DNA from: Zygnema cylindricum
Taxonomy: Eukaryota; Streptophyta; Zygnematophyceae; Zygnematales; Zygnemataceae
Length of the DNA stretch: 64,000 nucleotides
NCBI GenBank assembly: GCA_037447655.1
Contig: JBBHKE010000834.1
Location: 768,499 to 832,498, forward strand
Reading direction: 5' to 3'
The notes under the pieces were generated by a model that was not told the origin of the DNA, searched no databases, and saw only the letters and a program-made list of their open reading frames with translations. Positions 36,047 to 46,978 of this stretch are shown here, one piece after another. The stretch's first letter is position 1. Each line of letters starts with the position of its first letter. Both the position numbers and the translations under genes were made by a program.

Positions 36047-39000
36047 ATGTCAGCAATTTTGAGGAAGAAAAGGGAAACTACCACTCCATTATATCCAGAG
36101 AATAATGCCAGTTATTGGAGGGCAAATTTGCATGTGCAGTTTTTGGAATACCAGCGATACATGGGAGTGGAACATATCTATTGGTATGACACAGCCCATT
36201 CCGAGGAAGAATTCATGGTAGGTTTTACCTCTAATATGGCAATTCGTTATCCTATCAGAAGCATTTGGCCGTCTTTGATTAAGATAGACTTTTAGACACG
36301 TTGGTAGTCATGCATAAGTTGCTCATTTTTGTGGAGGTCAAGATTTTGTACTCTTAACTTGTGTTAACAGTTTTTGGGTCTCTCTGGCCCCGAGTGTCAG
36401 CTTTATCGCTAGTAGGAACAGACGATTAATGCCTTTGAATGTTTGTGTAAATATTCGTAAAGGCCTTCGTTTATTTATCCACTGTTAATTTGCAAGAATT
36501 TGAGTCTGTTGTTGACAGTTCTATCTGATTTTTTTGCTTGCCTGAGATTCTACACTTATGCCAGTTCTTTTGTCTGCCCTACTGTGGGATGCAGGAGGGT
36601 ATTCTGAGATTTTACACTGATATCGGTTTTGTTCACATTCAACATTACGTGGCTTGCAGGAGGAGGGTCTCAAGGTTTATATTGATGCTGGTTACATCAC
36701 GTACTACCGGTTTCATGACCTCAAGGGACCTGAAGAAGACATCCACTTCGAACAGGATGAGAGTTATGGACACTTTTTCCAGGTGGGTGTTAACTATTTG
36801 TGAAGCTCTGGTAAATTCTTTGCATAGGTTTTCTTTACAACTCTTGCCATTGAAGTATTCTCCCTGATATTAGTACCACACTTATATGCTCTCAGTTAGA
36901 CTTTGAGGTTTGAAAATTAAAATGAAATTTACGCGAGTTTAACAGTGAGCATAGCGACTTGTGTGCAGAATCACCAAGAAGAATCGACATGGGTGACTAT
37001 CTGCGATGTCGATGAGTATTTTTTTATGCCTGGGGATACCGCACCCAAATTCTTGTCCCGCCTCCTACAATATCAATTTCCCATAGGGGATGCATCTCAA
37101 GATGCGTTTACGCAGGTATGTTTCAAAAATCTTAAAGCAGGCAGTTTTGTTTGAGTTATCACTTGGTAGGTGGCGATGGTCGATGCAAACATCACACTTA
37201 CCTTTTCCATGTTAAAAGTTTGCTACGCCAAGGACTTGAGCCTTTCCTTGTCAATTTCTATTTTTTAGGTTGAGAAAACCCTCCATCATATTTGAATCAG
37301 GATGCAAGGGGTAATGATTTGTCAGGCATGCAAAATGTTTTGCCGGCTTCTAGTTAGAATCTGAGGACCTCTTTAGGAATTAGCCTGAAACTGTTAAGTA
37401 AAACCTGGCAGCTGAAACCAATTAGAACCTCATTTTGAAAGCATGAAATAGTTTAAGCTCAAAATCTTTGAAATCAGTCTGAAATGAGGTTGTCAGTAGT
37501 CATTTAAACAATTGAAGTCTGAGGAAACTTGTCATGAAGGACTTCTGTCTGAACCCAAATATGGATGGATGACTGGGAGCAGTTGGTGGTCCCCTGTATG
37601 AGCTTTCTTGGAGCTCCTAAAAAGGATTTACCTGCACTTTTGATAGAGAGATACCAGCGTCGGTTACCAGAACCAGAGCCAAAATTTCGGAGACCAAAAC
37701 TGATTCTTCGACCAGCCGCATGGTTGCGACTAATGAAGAGGAATCCCCATAGTATGGTAATGAAATGGGGGCAAAAATATTTCCCAGATGCAACCCATCT
37801 CCGGTTTAACCACTACTGGGGAGGCCGACTGACGAACTTCAGGCCAGAGACAGACTCGGATGTTAAGGACCTTGTGGCTGACGACAGCATGAATGTAAGG
37901 GAGACAAACTTACTCAATTTTCTGCCTATTCGGGCAAAGCCTCTAGTGGCTATTGTCTTGCAACCCAGCTCCCCAAGAATTAATTCTCAGGTTATGCGCA
38001 GTCTCGCGTTTTTCCGACTGTCAATTGGGTATCGTTCTGTGCACAATGTTGCTTGAGCTTTTAAAGCAGAAAATATTAAAATTAAAGTTAAGGTGGCACT
38101 TTCCCGATGAGAGACCCCAGCCATCTTGCCTTTTCTTGTAAATAATGGAACAGAATTTAGATTGTTTGGACTTCCAAGAATTGTTTCAGTAAGCAAAAAG
38201 TCAGATATGTATTTTACAGTGTGTCAAAAACTGTCTGCAATAACCTTGACAAAGTAATCTGAGTTATCGTTTGCTTTGAGTTCCATATAGTAGGACATTT
38301 AAGACTTTTGCTGTATGGCGAGCAAATCTAGTTTTTTTAAGTAAATTTTGCTTTACCTTGTCATAACTCCAAGAAGATGTTGATCCTGACGTTTGCTATG
38401 GGGAAAATTGGAAACAGCCGATTGCATCTGCTCTGTGGGAGAAGCTGTCATTTGGACTCGGTGAAATGCAGAGACTAAAAGTCAATACTCAAATTAAGCG
38501 CTTGGTACAGGCCGCAGACAGGATGGAGGGGACAATTAAAAATCTTCTAAAGCTACAGCCAAGGTAAGCATCAAGCGTATGGTACACTGAATAGCAATTT
38601 AGCATTAATAACACTAAGTCGATGTCACGTCCGTTTTGGTAAATCCTTGAAAATCGACCATGTCGCTCGGGCCTAAATTAGAGTTAATAACACTGAAATA
38701 ACCCCCATGCTGTATATTTCTCTACTCTTATAGCGATAACGTTGTAATGGCTCTTTTGCTGTGAGGGTTTAGTAGGAAATGTTTGTCAAATGTTTCATAA
38801 AATGCAACAGGATGTGCATTTCAGGGTGTTATTTTTGCATGCAGGGAATGGTTTTTGAATGTGGTTAATTGGATCTTTCAGTTGTTACTTCTGTTTCATG
38901 TCAAAATCATGACTGCTCTCTTCTATTATTCACTTGAGTACTTTGCTACCCACTCTGTAATTCTCTTTCCATCTTTATTAGGACAATTATGTGTCTAAGT

Positions 39001-39186
39001 GTAAAGCCATATCATTTTGTCCACATTTTGGATGCCACTCTTTTGTGCCGCTGGAGCTTGCTCTGTACTTTGTACTCTTTCAGTGAAGTCAGAATTGAAC
39101 ATTTTTGGAGCGAAGAGATTTTGCAGTTAGTAGAAGAAGTTTTGATGTTAATGAAAGAAGTTTTGTCGTTAATGAAGAAATTTTGA
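36047..39186 (+). CDS. GT92 (DUF23) glycosyltransferase with intact DxD
   Basis: Modelled exons: 36047-36217, 36660-36786, 36946-37115, 37583-37894, 38418-38563 and 38982-39186, giving about 376 residues. Signatures in order: FLEYQRYMGVEHIYWYD (about 35-51), VYIDAGYI, WVTICDVDEYF with the catalytic DxD-type site at 120-124, LLIERYQRR (175-183), LILRPAA and NHYWGG (232-237). GT92 enzymes are secretory-pathway transferases, often galactosyltransferases, and plant members make pectic galactan side chains. The donor and acceptor here are unknown. The last three shared exons match GT92 gene 1 in position, and the penultimate one is 146 nt in both. The start at 36047 lacks a membrane anchor, so 5' exons may be missing. 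The exon 2/3 junction has a shorter alternative (36782 joined to 36969). The last exon is weak: it ends in a Glu/Leu/Met-rich repeat. Confidence 0.75.
36540..36710 (+). repeat. Triple ~65-bp tandem repeat over a splice acceptor
   Basis: Three diverged units starting at about 36543, 36605 and 36671 (GAGATTCTACACTTATGCCAG, GAGATTTTACACTGATATCG and AGGTTTATATTGATGCTGG). The middle unit encodes EGILRFYTDIGF after GATGCAG, which parallels the used exon start EEGLKVYIDAGY after CTTGCAG. It is therefore a partial duplicate of exon 2 with its own acceptor. Confidence 0.7.
38585..38744. mobile_element. Short mariner-like MITE in GT92 gene 2 intron
   Basis: 160 bp, flanked by TA on both sides (38583-38584 and 38745-38746). 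It starts CACTGAATAGCAATTTAGC and ends CTTATAGCGATAACGTTG. GTTAATAACACT words occur near both ends. It lies 21 bp past the exon 5 donor. Confidence 0.75.
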
Positions 39187-39290
39187 AGTTAATGGAAGGG
39201 ATTTCACCTTGAATTGAAGAAGTTTTGCAATTTACTGGGAGAGATTTTGCAGTTAATGGAAGATTTTTTGCAATTACTGGGTATAAGCTG
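39117..39290 (+). repeat. Degenerate GAAGTTTTGNAGTTAATG tandem repeat
   Basis: About seven irregular 21-25-base units. It spans the proposed C-terminus of GT92 gene 2 and continues past its stop codon, so the repeat may have created the C-terminal tail. Confidence 0.75.
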
Positions 39291-41195
39291 TTTAGTTAAT
39301 GCTGAAAAGTCGTTTGTGGTTTTTCCTATTGCAGATTGTACGAGTCGTAAGATTTTTGCCGAAAGTTGAAGCATCTTCACATGCGAACAAGTTGTAGACA
39401 AATCGAGGTATAATGCAACTTTATGATCGGAAATTTCTTGAGAATTTAGGAGTGAAAACGGTCCTGAACCAATAGATACAGAACTTAGGACAAGTAACAA
39501 AATTTTGCCTGTTAAGTAATTACTTAGGGCCGTAACAAATTGTTGGTGTATGTAACTCTTGAAGTAATAAAAAATTATTGATTTTTATTTTTATTTTTGT
39601 TCAGGAATAGCTTGTCAAAAAGGGAACTTGAGGCCTAGAGATGCTGAATAGTTGCTCATAGAAACGTCTACAACTGGTAACTAAGAAATAATATTTGATC
39701 GCAAAATAATTGGAATTGACGATTCATTCCACACGGAAAATTAAAATTTTCATTTTTCAACGTTTTTATTTGTGTGCATGTTACCGCAGTTTTTCTTATG
39801 GTATATGGTTTGACAGGAACCTGCTCTGTTTAAACGTTTGTAGACGTTACACCGCATTTGCCGATACTTATAGTGAATGTAATGACCGAGTTTTTGTAAA
39901 TGTATCTATTGCTATTTTGTCTTGATTACACTTCTAAGACTTCAGCAAATCATATGCAAATGCACGTTTTTGCTACGATTACATCTCAAATTATGCTCAT
40001 AGGATTAACTGTACACTAAGTTTCAAGGAGGAAGGAATTGGTAGAACAATTAAAAGAGGCAGTGTGACGCCATAAGAGTACAACAAATAAAGCTGTAATA
40101 GAACAATAAAATTTGATAAAGACTCAGAAAACGACCCAAATTACAAAACATAAAACCGATTAAAATAGTTTATTAGTATGTAAACTACACTATTACAACA
40201 CTGCCCACGTAACAAAGACCTTTGTAATCGGTGCTTGGGTCACCATATCAACCATGCTTGATGAAGGATGTTGCTTCATATAGTACTGTTTGGGAGGTTT
40301 TAGAGATCTTGAATAACTAATATCTCCATAGAAGAATAGAAATAGATTGATGAATCTAATTCAAATATTAATTACTGTAAACGAAGGGACTCAATTTTCA
40401 GATCTCGAAAGATTGTCAACCATGCCATATGGTGCCAATGCATGAATCGTAACTTGGAGTGGTTGTGGATGACTAGGTACTAGACTTGTGTACATGGTCT
40501 AAAATATTCCCACACAAACCAAAAAGAAAAGAAATAGCCAGAGAGGGCACTCAACATGCCCAAAAGTTAGAGAACTGTTTATTCATATGACAACAATCGG
40601 CTTGTCTTCCTAGTTGGTAGACTAGGTAACTACAGCTGAACTGTACGCCATTGGTCATCCTAAGAACAAAAGAAGTGGTTCAATAGGTTCAACTCTAACT
40701 AAACAATTTAGAATAAAATCACATACATTCTTGTACATGAAAGAAACGTGCCTTTACATGATAGTCCACACTATAGTCACGGTACATGACAGACGTGCTT
40801 TACTTAAAAAACTGCAATGTAAACCATTTGAGTACATGGGAACATAGGAAACGAACAACAAAAAATATACTGAAAAACCGAAAACTAGGAAAAACAAACT
40901 TATCGGAAAGGGACAAACACACAGAGATGGGGAAACTAAGTACATGGGAAAGGACAAATAACACAAAACCAGAAATAGTAGGAAAAACCTTAACAAAATT
41001 CACTTGAACAATCCCCAACAAAACTTTGAAACCCAAGAAAACAACACCGTAAATTCCTTAAGTCCGGTGTAGAACCCTTAGGGAGATCCGAGAGGACCAT
41101 TGGGTCATATAACGTTCGATTTCAGGTTCATCAAACTCTCATTTCGTGCGATTTGCATCACCTGGGTGAACATTTAGCCAGAAGAATAAAAATGA
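39291..41195. other. Spacer after GT92 gene 2
   Basis: AT-rich DNA with no recognised gene. Two diverged ~100-bp repeats centred on AAGTACATGGGAA and GAGTACATGGGAA lie at about 40827-40990. Several short frames show no protein-like features. Confidence 0.45.
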
Positions 41196-41862
41196 GGGTG
41201 TGTCTCCATGTACTTGAAACTTAGCGAACTTACCTTGTTCTTTAGCGCATTTCCGGCGGACCCGGATTTCAGGGGTCCCTATGTGTAACAACGAGATTGT
41301 TACTTAAAGGTGTGACGATTGTATAGCTGTCAACATCTACAATATGTGATGACGCAAGCTATTTTTTGTAATTGCTTGTGACGTCGCATGACTTTTCGTG
41401 GCATTGTAGACGTACCGCCTTCTAGTCTGTGTTGTTTCACGGTTGAAGAAGACGCACTTTGCCTTTGCGTCTCCTGTCCGCTAGACGTGAAATGGCATCG
41501 AAATCTTGAGACACCTTGTTAAAAAGAATCCGTAACAGGCCCAAACGTACAAAACCAAACAAATTTGTGTACTTTACATCGTTGTACCTAAACGCAAACG
41601 GACAAAACATAGCGAATCATGCACTTTTCGTCGTCGCTTGTATTCTACGCATGCGAATTTGTGTTCCTATTTGTTTTTCAAAAATATTTTGTTTTAAAAC
41701 ACATCGCCCATGTGTTTTAAAGAAAAGTTTGAAGATGACGTTTTTTGGCGTGGCCGTGGGTCTAAGAACACAAGACGACAACACGTAGTATATCCTAAAC
41801 TCGATGATGACGCAAAATATATTTCTTTTATTTTTTCTATTTTTCCGTACGGTTGAAACTTA

Positions 41863-43627
41863 GGGTACTTTCGCATGTGTTAAAGTTACAGTTATTTGTT
41901 GTCGTTTTCCTCCATAACTTAGAAAAAATGAGAAAATTCGCAGCCGTACCAAAAAATTGAAATTACCACCGTACAAGTTGCATTACCTTGAAACTTTATA
42001 TGTGCTACAATTTGTCGTCTAGCACGATGCAGTTTGTCGTCTAGCGCGGTTCGACCCACTTTCGCGTCCTTCCAGCTCATCTTCAAACTTTATATAAAAT
42101 CACCTCGCGATGTGATTTTAAATAAAGTCCCATGTGGTGAGCGAATAGAGGTGATTTTAAATAAAGTCCCATGAGGTGAGCGAATAGGCAAATGTTGTCG
42201 CACGTGTCGGAAGTTTTTAACAATTTTTGTGCGCGGAGTACCAAAAAAAAACCCACTGCACGTTTTTAGCCTCCGCGTGACTTTTTCCGGTGCGCTTTTT
42301 CCCGTATAGGGGCCGTGGAGGGGGTCTCGACCAACGGATGCCATTTTGCTAAAGCAAAGTCCGTGAAAGCGCCTCTCTCTCTCTTCCACTACCGCGTGTG
42401 TCTCACAAATCTCGCAATGAAAAACTTAAATAATGGTATAAAATGAAAGATATCTAGAAACGATTTCTTTTTACTATCTTTAGGCGTATTTTGATGGCAA
42501 GTAGAGTAAGGGTACGTCTCCATGTACTTGAAACTTAAAGAATTTACTTTGTTTTTAAGCGCAGATCCGGCGGACCCGGATTTCGGGTGTCCCTATGTGT
42601 ACCAAACGAAGTTGTCACTTAAGGGCGTGATGATTGTATACGTCGACCATGCCCGTGACGGCTGTCGACACTGTACAATCTGTGATGACGCACGTTATTA
42701 TTTGTAATTGCTTGTGACGTCGCATGACTTTTCGTGACATTGTAGACGTACCGCCATCCAGCCTACGTCGTTTCACGGTTGAAAGAAGATGCAATTTGCC
42801 TTTGCGTCTCTTGTCCGCTCGACGTGAAATGGCATTGGATCTTGAGACCCCTAGCGAAATAAAATCCGTACCAGGCGCAAACGGATAAAACCAAACAAAT
42901 TGTGTACTTTGCCTTGTTGTACGTGAACACAAACAGACAACACATAGTGGATTGTGCACTTTTCGTTGTCGCTTGAATTTAATTTGAATTTGTTTACACG
43001 TGCGAATACGTGTTTCTATTTGTGTTTCGAAAATTCTTTGTTTTAAAGCACATCTTCCCTGTGTTTTAAAGAAAAGTTTGAAGATAACGTTTTTTGGCGT
43101 GGCCGTGGGTCGAAGAACACAAAACGACAACATGTAGTACATCTTAAATTCGACGATGACGCAAAATGTACTTCTCGTTTTTTCATTTTTTCTGTACGGT
43201 TGAAACTTCTGCGGTACGGCTCTAAGTTTTACATGAAAACGACAGAAAAAATCCCTTATTTAGGCACATGGAGGCGCACCCTAAAAAAAGCCTAAAAAAC
43301 AAAGTCGGGAAACCATGACAGAAAGTTTTAGAATTTGTGACGTTGACGCTGTCATATTTTGAGCGTGACGTCAAAATGTCACAAACCCTAAACATCTACA
43401 ATGTCACAAGTAGCTAGACGTCTACCACCGTCGCTATTTTGTAAACGTCATTAATTGTCGCGAGTTTTGTAGTCGCCTACAACCGTCACAAATTACACCC
43501 ACGTCTACATCCGTCACAGTCTAAGTAACGATTTCATTTCTTTACATACGAATGCTTTGAAAGTATACGAAGAATCTTCGCTAAAACAAAGTTACAAGAC
43601 TAGCTTCGGTTACATGCGAAAGTACCC
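41863..43627. mobile_element. Element D copy D (Harbinger-like), in element E
   Basis: Ends GGGTACTTTCGCATGTG and TTACATGCGAAAGTACCC with TTA on both sides (41860-41862 and 43628-43630). It is about 990 bp once the nested 772-bp E copy is removed. It contains a palindrome variant (CTCGCGATG) near 42103, and part of its interior (about 42120-42185) is duplicated in tandem. Confidence 0.85.
42510..43281. mobile_element. Harbinger-like element E, inner copy
   Basis: A 772-bp element with ends GGGTACGTCTCCATGTAC and CACATGGAGGCGCACCC, flanked by TAA (42507-42509 and 43282-43284). It is inserted in element D, which is itself inserted in another copy of E. Non-coding. Confidence 0.87.
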
Positions 43628-43702
43628 TTACGCAGTACGGCGCTGAGTTTTAGAAGAAAACGACAGCAAAAAAACCCGTACTTTGGCACATGGAGACGTA
43701 CC

Positions 43703-45139
43703 AGCGTAATATTTTAATATTTTTATTATTTGCCCGTAGCGCGCATGTACGGTCGACCACTCCCATTCATGAGTCTTTGCGAAACTCTCGCCGCCGCCGC
43801 CTCCCCCTTCCTCCCTCTCCCCCACTCCCTCGTGGAATAAATCACGACAATTTTGGTATGAATTTTTTTTTTTTGAAAACGTAATTTTTGGCTTCGCGGA
43901 TTTTCGACAGGCAGAGAGAGAAAAGACAAAAAAACGAAATCGAAACGCAAAGGTCCAAAATTAAAGACGTCGTTAGGGATACGGATTAGGGTAAGGTTCC
44001 ATTAGGGGAAAAATGCCGTTGTTTACTGAAAGCCGTACGTTTTCGTACAGTGTCGTACCGAAAAAAATAAAATGTCTGAAAAACAAACCTATTGAATGAG
44101 GGATTTTATTCTCCACGTTTGTGGGCGTAAATGTGGACCGTCGGATGCGTAATCGGATACACCATCATCTAATACTTTCAGTTTGCAACAAATGGCCCGG
44201 AATAGGTCAATTTAAGCACCTGAACGAATAACATCGTGCCTCGTGGAAAAGTGAACAAACATCCACGACGACCGCGCGACCAGGTGGGTACACGTCGCGC
44301 ATGACATGTGCCTTCCGCTAGGGAGGATGCGAGGCCACCAGAAGCCACAAGAAAATCTTTGATGGACGCCATTTCTCCATCAGGCACCGACACTAATTGT
44401 ACGAATAAGTTTATTGGGAGTAATACTTCGTTCACTTCTCCTCCAGGTCGTGTCAGCAATGGAATCTATCGCGCACGTGCTTTCTTTCGATTGGATGCAC
44501 GTAGATTCCTGTTTTGACGGCGAGCGTCATCAAGATTCCAAAAGCAAAATGTCCAAACTCGTATCCGTACAGCCAGCCACAAAATAAGATTGACGGGAAT
44601 GTACAGGCTGTACGTACCTGTTTTGTAAGCACGCGCAACAAATTTCGGATGACGATGGATGGTGGTGGAGGCGTCACGGCACATTCTTCAACAAACTTTT
44701 TGCGGTGGTTTTCATCGGATCTGATTCCCGCTTGTTTGAAGGCGCGCGGGTTGTACATGACCTTTCCACGCGCAAACATTTTACACGTCCGGTGATTGGC
44801 TAGTGTCTTCCGTAAGGAGAGTAATTAATGACTGGACGAAGTGACCGCTTGCTTCGATTACACATAATCGGACGGTCGACGTCGTCGCCCAAAAGTTTGG
44901 AGAATCTTGATGAATCTCTATTGATGATGTTTTATAAAAAAAAAAAACAATACGACCATGTACGAAAAATGAGCTGAAACTGTACCTTTTCCAGTAAAGA
45001 ATCCCACTTTTTGCCTGATGGAGGTTCACCCTTAGTATGCCGTGAACAATGTCACAAAAAAGTTGGTCAAAACTTCCAAAACGTCTATAAATGTCATGAC
45101 TCTCAGTAACGCCTCGACTCTTCGCATATTGGAATACCC
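43703..45139. other. Unassigned GC-richer stretch between transposons
   Basis: Short frames occur on both strands at about 44180-44800, richer in GC than the surroundings. None shows a domain I know. It might be the remnant of a larger mobile element or a decayed gene. Confidence 0.35.
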
Positions 45140-45586
45140 CATAGTTCAAAAGTAGGCGTTTTTTGGAAGGCCTTTTGTAGGCCGCCTTTAGCGTAAGTTG
45201 TGTTACGGGCTTTCCATGCGATCTTCTTAGATCGCTATTTTCATAAGCGACCGTCCGAATCTGACGATAGTCCTATCGTAGGTTGTGTTATGGGGTTTTC
45301 ATGTGATCTTCTTAGATCGTTACTTTCATCAACGACCGTCAGATCGTCCGAATATGACGGTTTAAATAAAAAGTTGCTCAAAACTCACATAAAAAGATTT
45401 TTATGTCCGATTTGTTTTTCAAATTTAGACATGACGTTTAATTGTTTATCGATCCATGTGCAACTCAACCCTGATACTAATTTATTTATTTTGCGACCAA
45501 TACAATACGGGTCTTAAGGCCATATTGTATGTTTTGTATACAATGGGCATATTGTATGGGCGTACGTCACTTACTTTCCAACTATG
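45140..45586. mobile_element. hAT-like MITE, copy 3 (inverted)
   Basis: 447 bp, with ends CATAGTTCAAAAGTAGG and CTTTCCAACTATG, flanked by GAATACCC (45132-45139) and GAATACCT (45587-45594), a 7/8 duplication. Its interior is the reverse complement of copies 1 and 4. Confidence 0.88.
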
Positions 45587-45828
45587 GAATACCTTAAAAT
45601 ATAGTACGGAGAGCCTTCACCACAAAAAAAAGTTTGTTCACAAACCTACGGCTACATGCGCATATACCCTAACTTGCTATAAGCTACAGTACGGTACTGC
45701 ACAGTACAGTACTGCACGGACGAATCTGATTGTCTCGACACGTGTTTAAGAAGGTATAAAATTGGCCACGTCAGAACTTAAGATCCCGAGACTCTCTCCT
45801 TGTGCTCCGAAGTGTACCATGTCATGAT

Positions 45829-46285
45829 CATAGTTAAAAAGTAGGTGACCGTACGCCCATACAATATGCCTATTGTATGCAAAACATACAATATGGCCTT
45901 AAGACCCATATTGTATTGGCCGCAAAATGAAATAAAATAGTAACAGGGTTGAGTTGCGCATGGATCGATATAGAATTAAACGTCATGTCTAAATTTGAAA
46001 AAAAAATCGGACAAAAAAATATTTTTCTGTGAGTTTTGAGCGACTTTTTATTTAAACCGTCAGATTTTGACGATCTGAAAGCCGTTGATGAAAGTAACGA
46101 TCTAAGAAGATCACATGAAAACCCCATAACACAACTTACAATAGGACTATTGTCAGATTCGGACGATCGGACGGTCGTTGATGAAAATAGCGATCTAAGA
46201 AGATCGCATGGAAAGCCCGTAACACAACTTACGCTAAAGGCGGCCTACAAAAGGCCTACCAAAAAACGCCTACTTTTGAACTATG
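45829..46285. mobile_element. hAT-like MITE, copy 4
   Basis: 457 bp, with ends CATAGTTAAAAAGTAGG and CCTACTTTTGAACTATG, flanked by the exact 8-bp duplication GTCATGAT (45821-45828 and 46286-46293). It abuts a second hAT-like element at 46295. Confidence 0.93.
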
Positions 46286-46294
46286 GTCATGATG

Positions 46295-46776
46295 CATAGT
46301 TGTTCACGGCGTTTAGTGCGAACGATTTAATCGCGACGAATTATACGTAACAAACGCATTGAACCTTTTGAAAAAATCGTAAAAATCGTTAATGAATTTT
46401 CGTCCGTACTATTCCGTACATGTAAACAAAAATAAATTTCACATATACCGCAGTTTGTACCATTTTCGTACATTTTCCGTATCTTTCCGTAATACCCCGT
46501 ACATTTTTGGTACAATTTCGTACATTCCCTTAAAATTCCTGTTCAGTTTACCGGACAGAAAGTACTACGAAGTGCAACGTATCTTTTCGTCATATTTCGT
46601 ACATTTACCGTACAGAACCGTACAGATATCGTGAAATACCGTACAGTTTCCGTGAATTAGCCGTTCAGTTTACCGGACAGAAATTACATCGCGTTTTTTT
46701 CCGAATTATTCAAAAGTCACGAATTATACGTTTTAATCGGAAAAAAGGAAAAAATCGCGCGATTTGAACAACTATG
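46295..46776. mobile_element. Second hAT-like MITE family, upstream of SOQ1
   Basis: 482 bp, with ends CATAGTTGTTCA and TGAACAACTATG and subterminal CGAATTATACGT on both sides. It is flanked by the exact 8-bp duplication TCATGATG (46287-46294 and 46777-46784). The interior is dense in CGTACA/CCGTAC words, and a direct repeat GTTCAGTTTACCGGACAGAA starts at 46541 and 46663. It ends 202 bp before the SOQ1 start codon. Confidence 0.88.
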
Positions 46777-46978
46777 TCATGATGCCATTCAGTACCAGGT
46801 GGCCTCACAATTTGTCCCGAGACGCTCCTGTACGACAGTGGCAAAACACCAGGGAAAGTACAAATTTAAAAATCTTGTATGAGAAACGAAACGAAGGACA
46901 TACGGAGATCAGAGCACGAGGAAGCAGAAGGGAGAGAGAGACACTGTGTGTGAGAGAAAAAGGGTCAAGGGCTAAGTA
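46777..46978 (+). promoter_or_regulatory. SOQ1 5' leader / proximal promoter
   Basis: This is the only sequence between the MITE and the SOQ1 start. It becomes purine-rich (GGGAGAGAGAGAC) near the gene. An in-frame TAA at 46973-46975 precedes the start codon by one codon and fixes the start. No individual motif is claimed. Confidence 0.5.

Larger units (their letters stand above)
41196..43702. mobile_element. Harbinger-like element E, outer copy (interrupted)
   Basis: Left end GGGTGTGTCTCCATGTACTTG and right end CACATGGAGACGTACC belong to one element that is split by element D (41863-43627). The break is proved by the second copy of E at 42510-43281, in which the sequence GTACGGTTGAAACTT continues directly into GCGGTACGGCTCTAAG. 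It is non-coding. Confidence 0.8.

Noticed and set aside
40786-41007. Lys/Thr-rich frame of about 70 codons
   Set aside because: It is the translation of two diverged A-rich repeats with no known motif.
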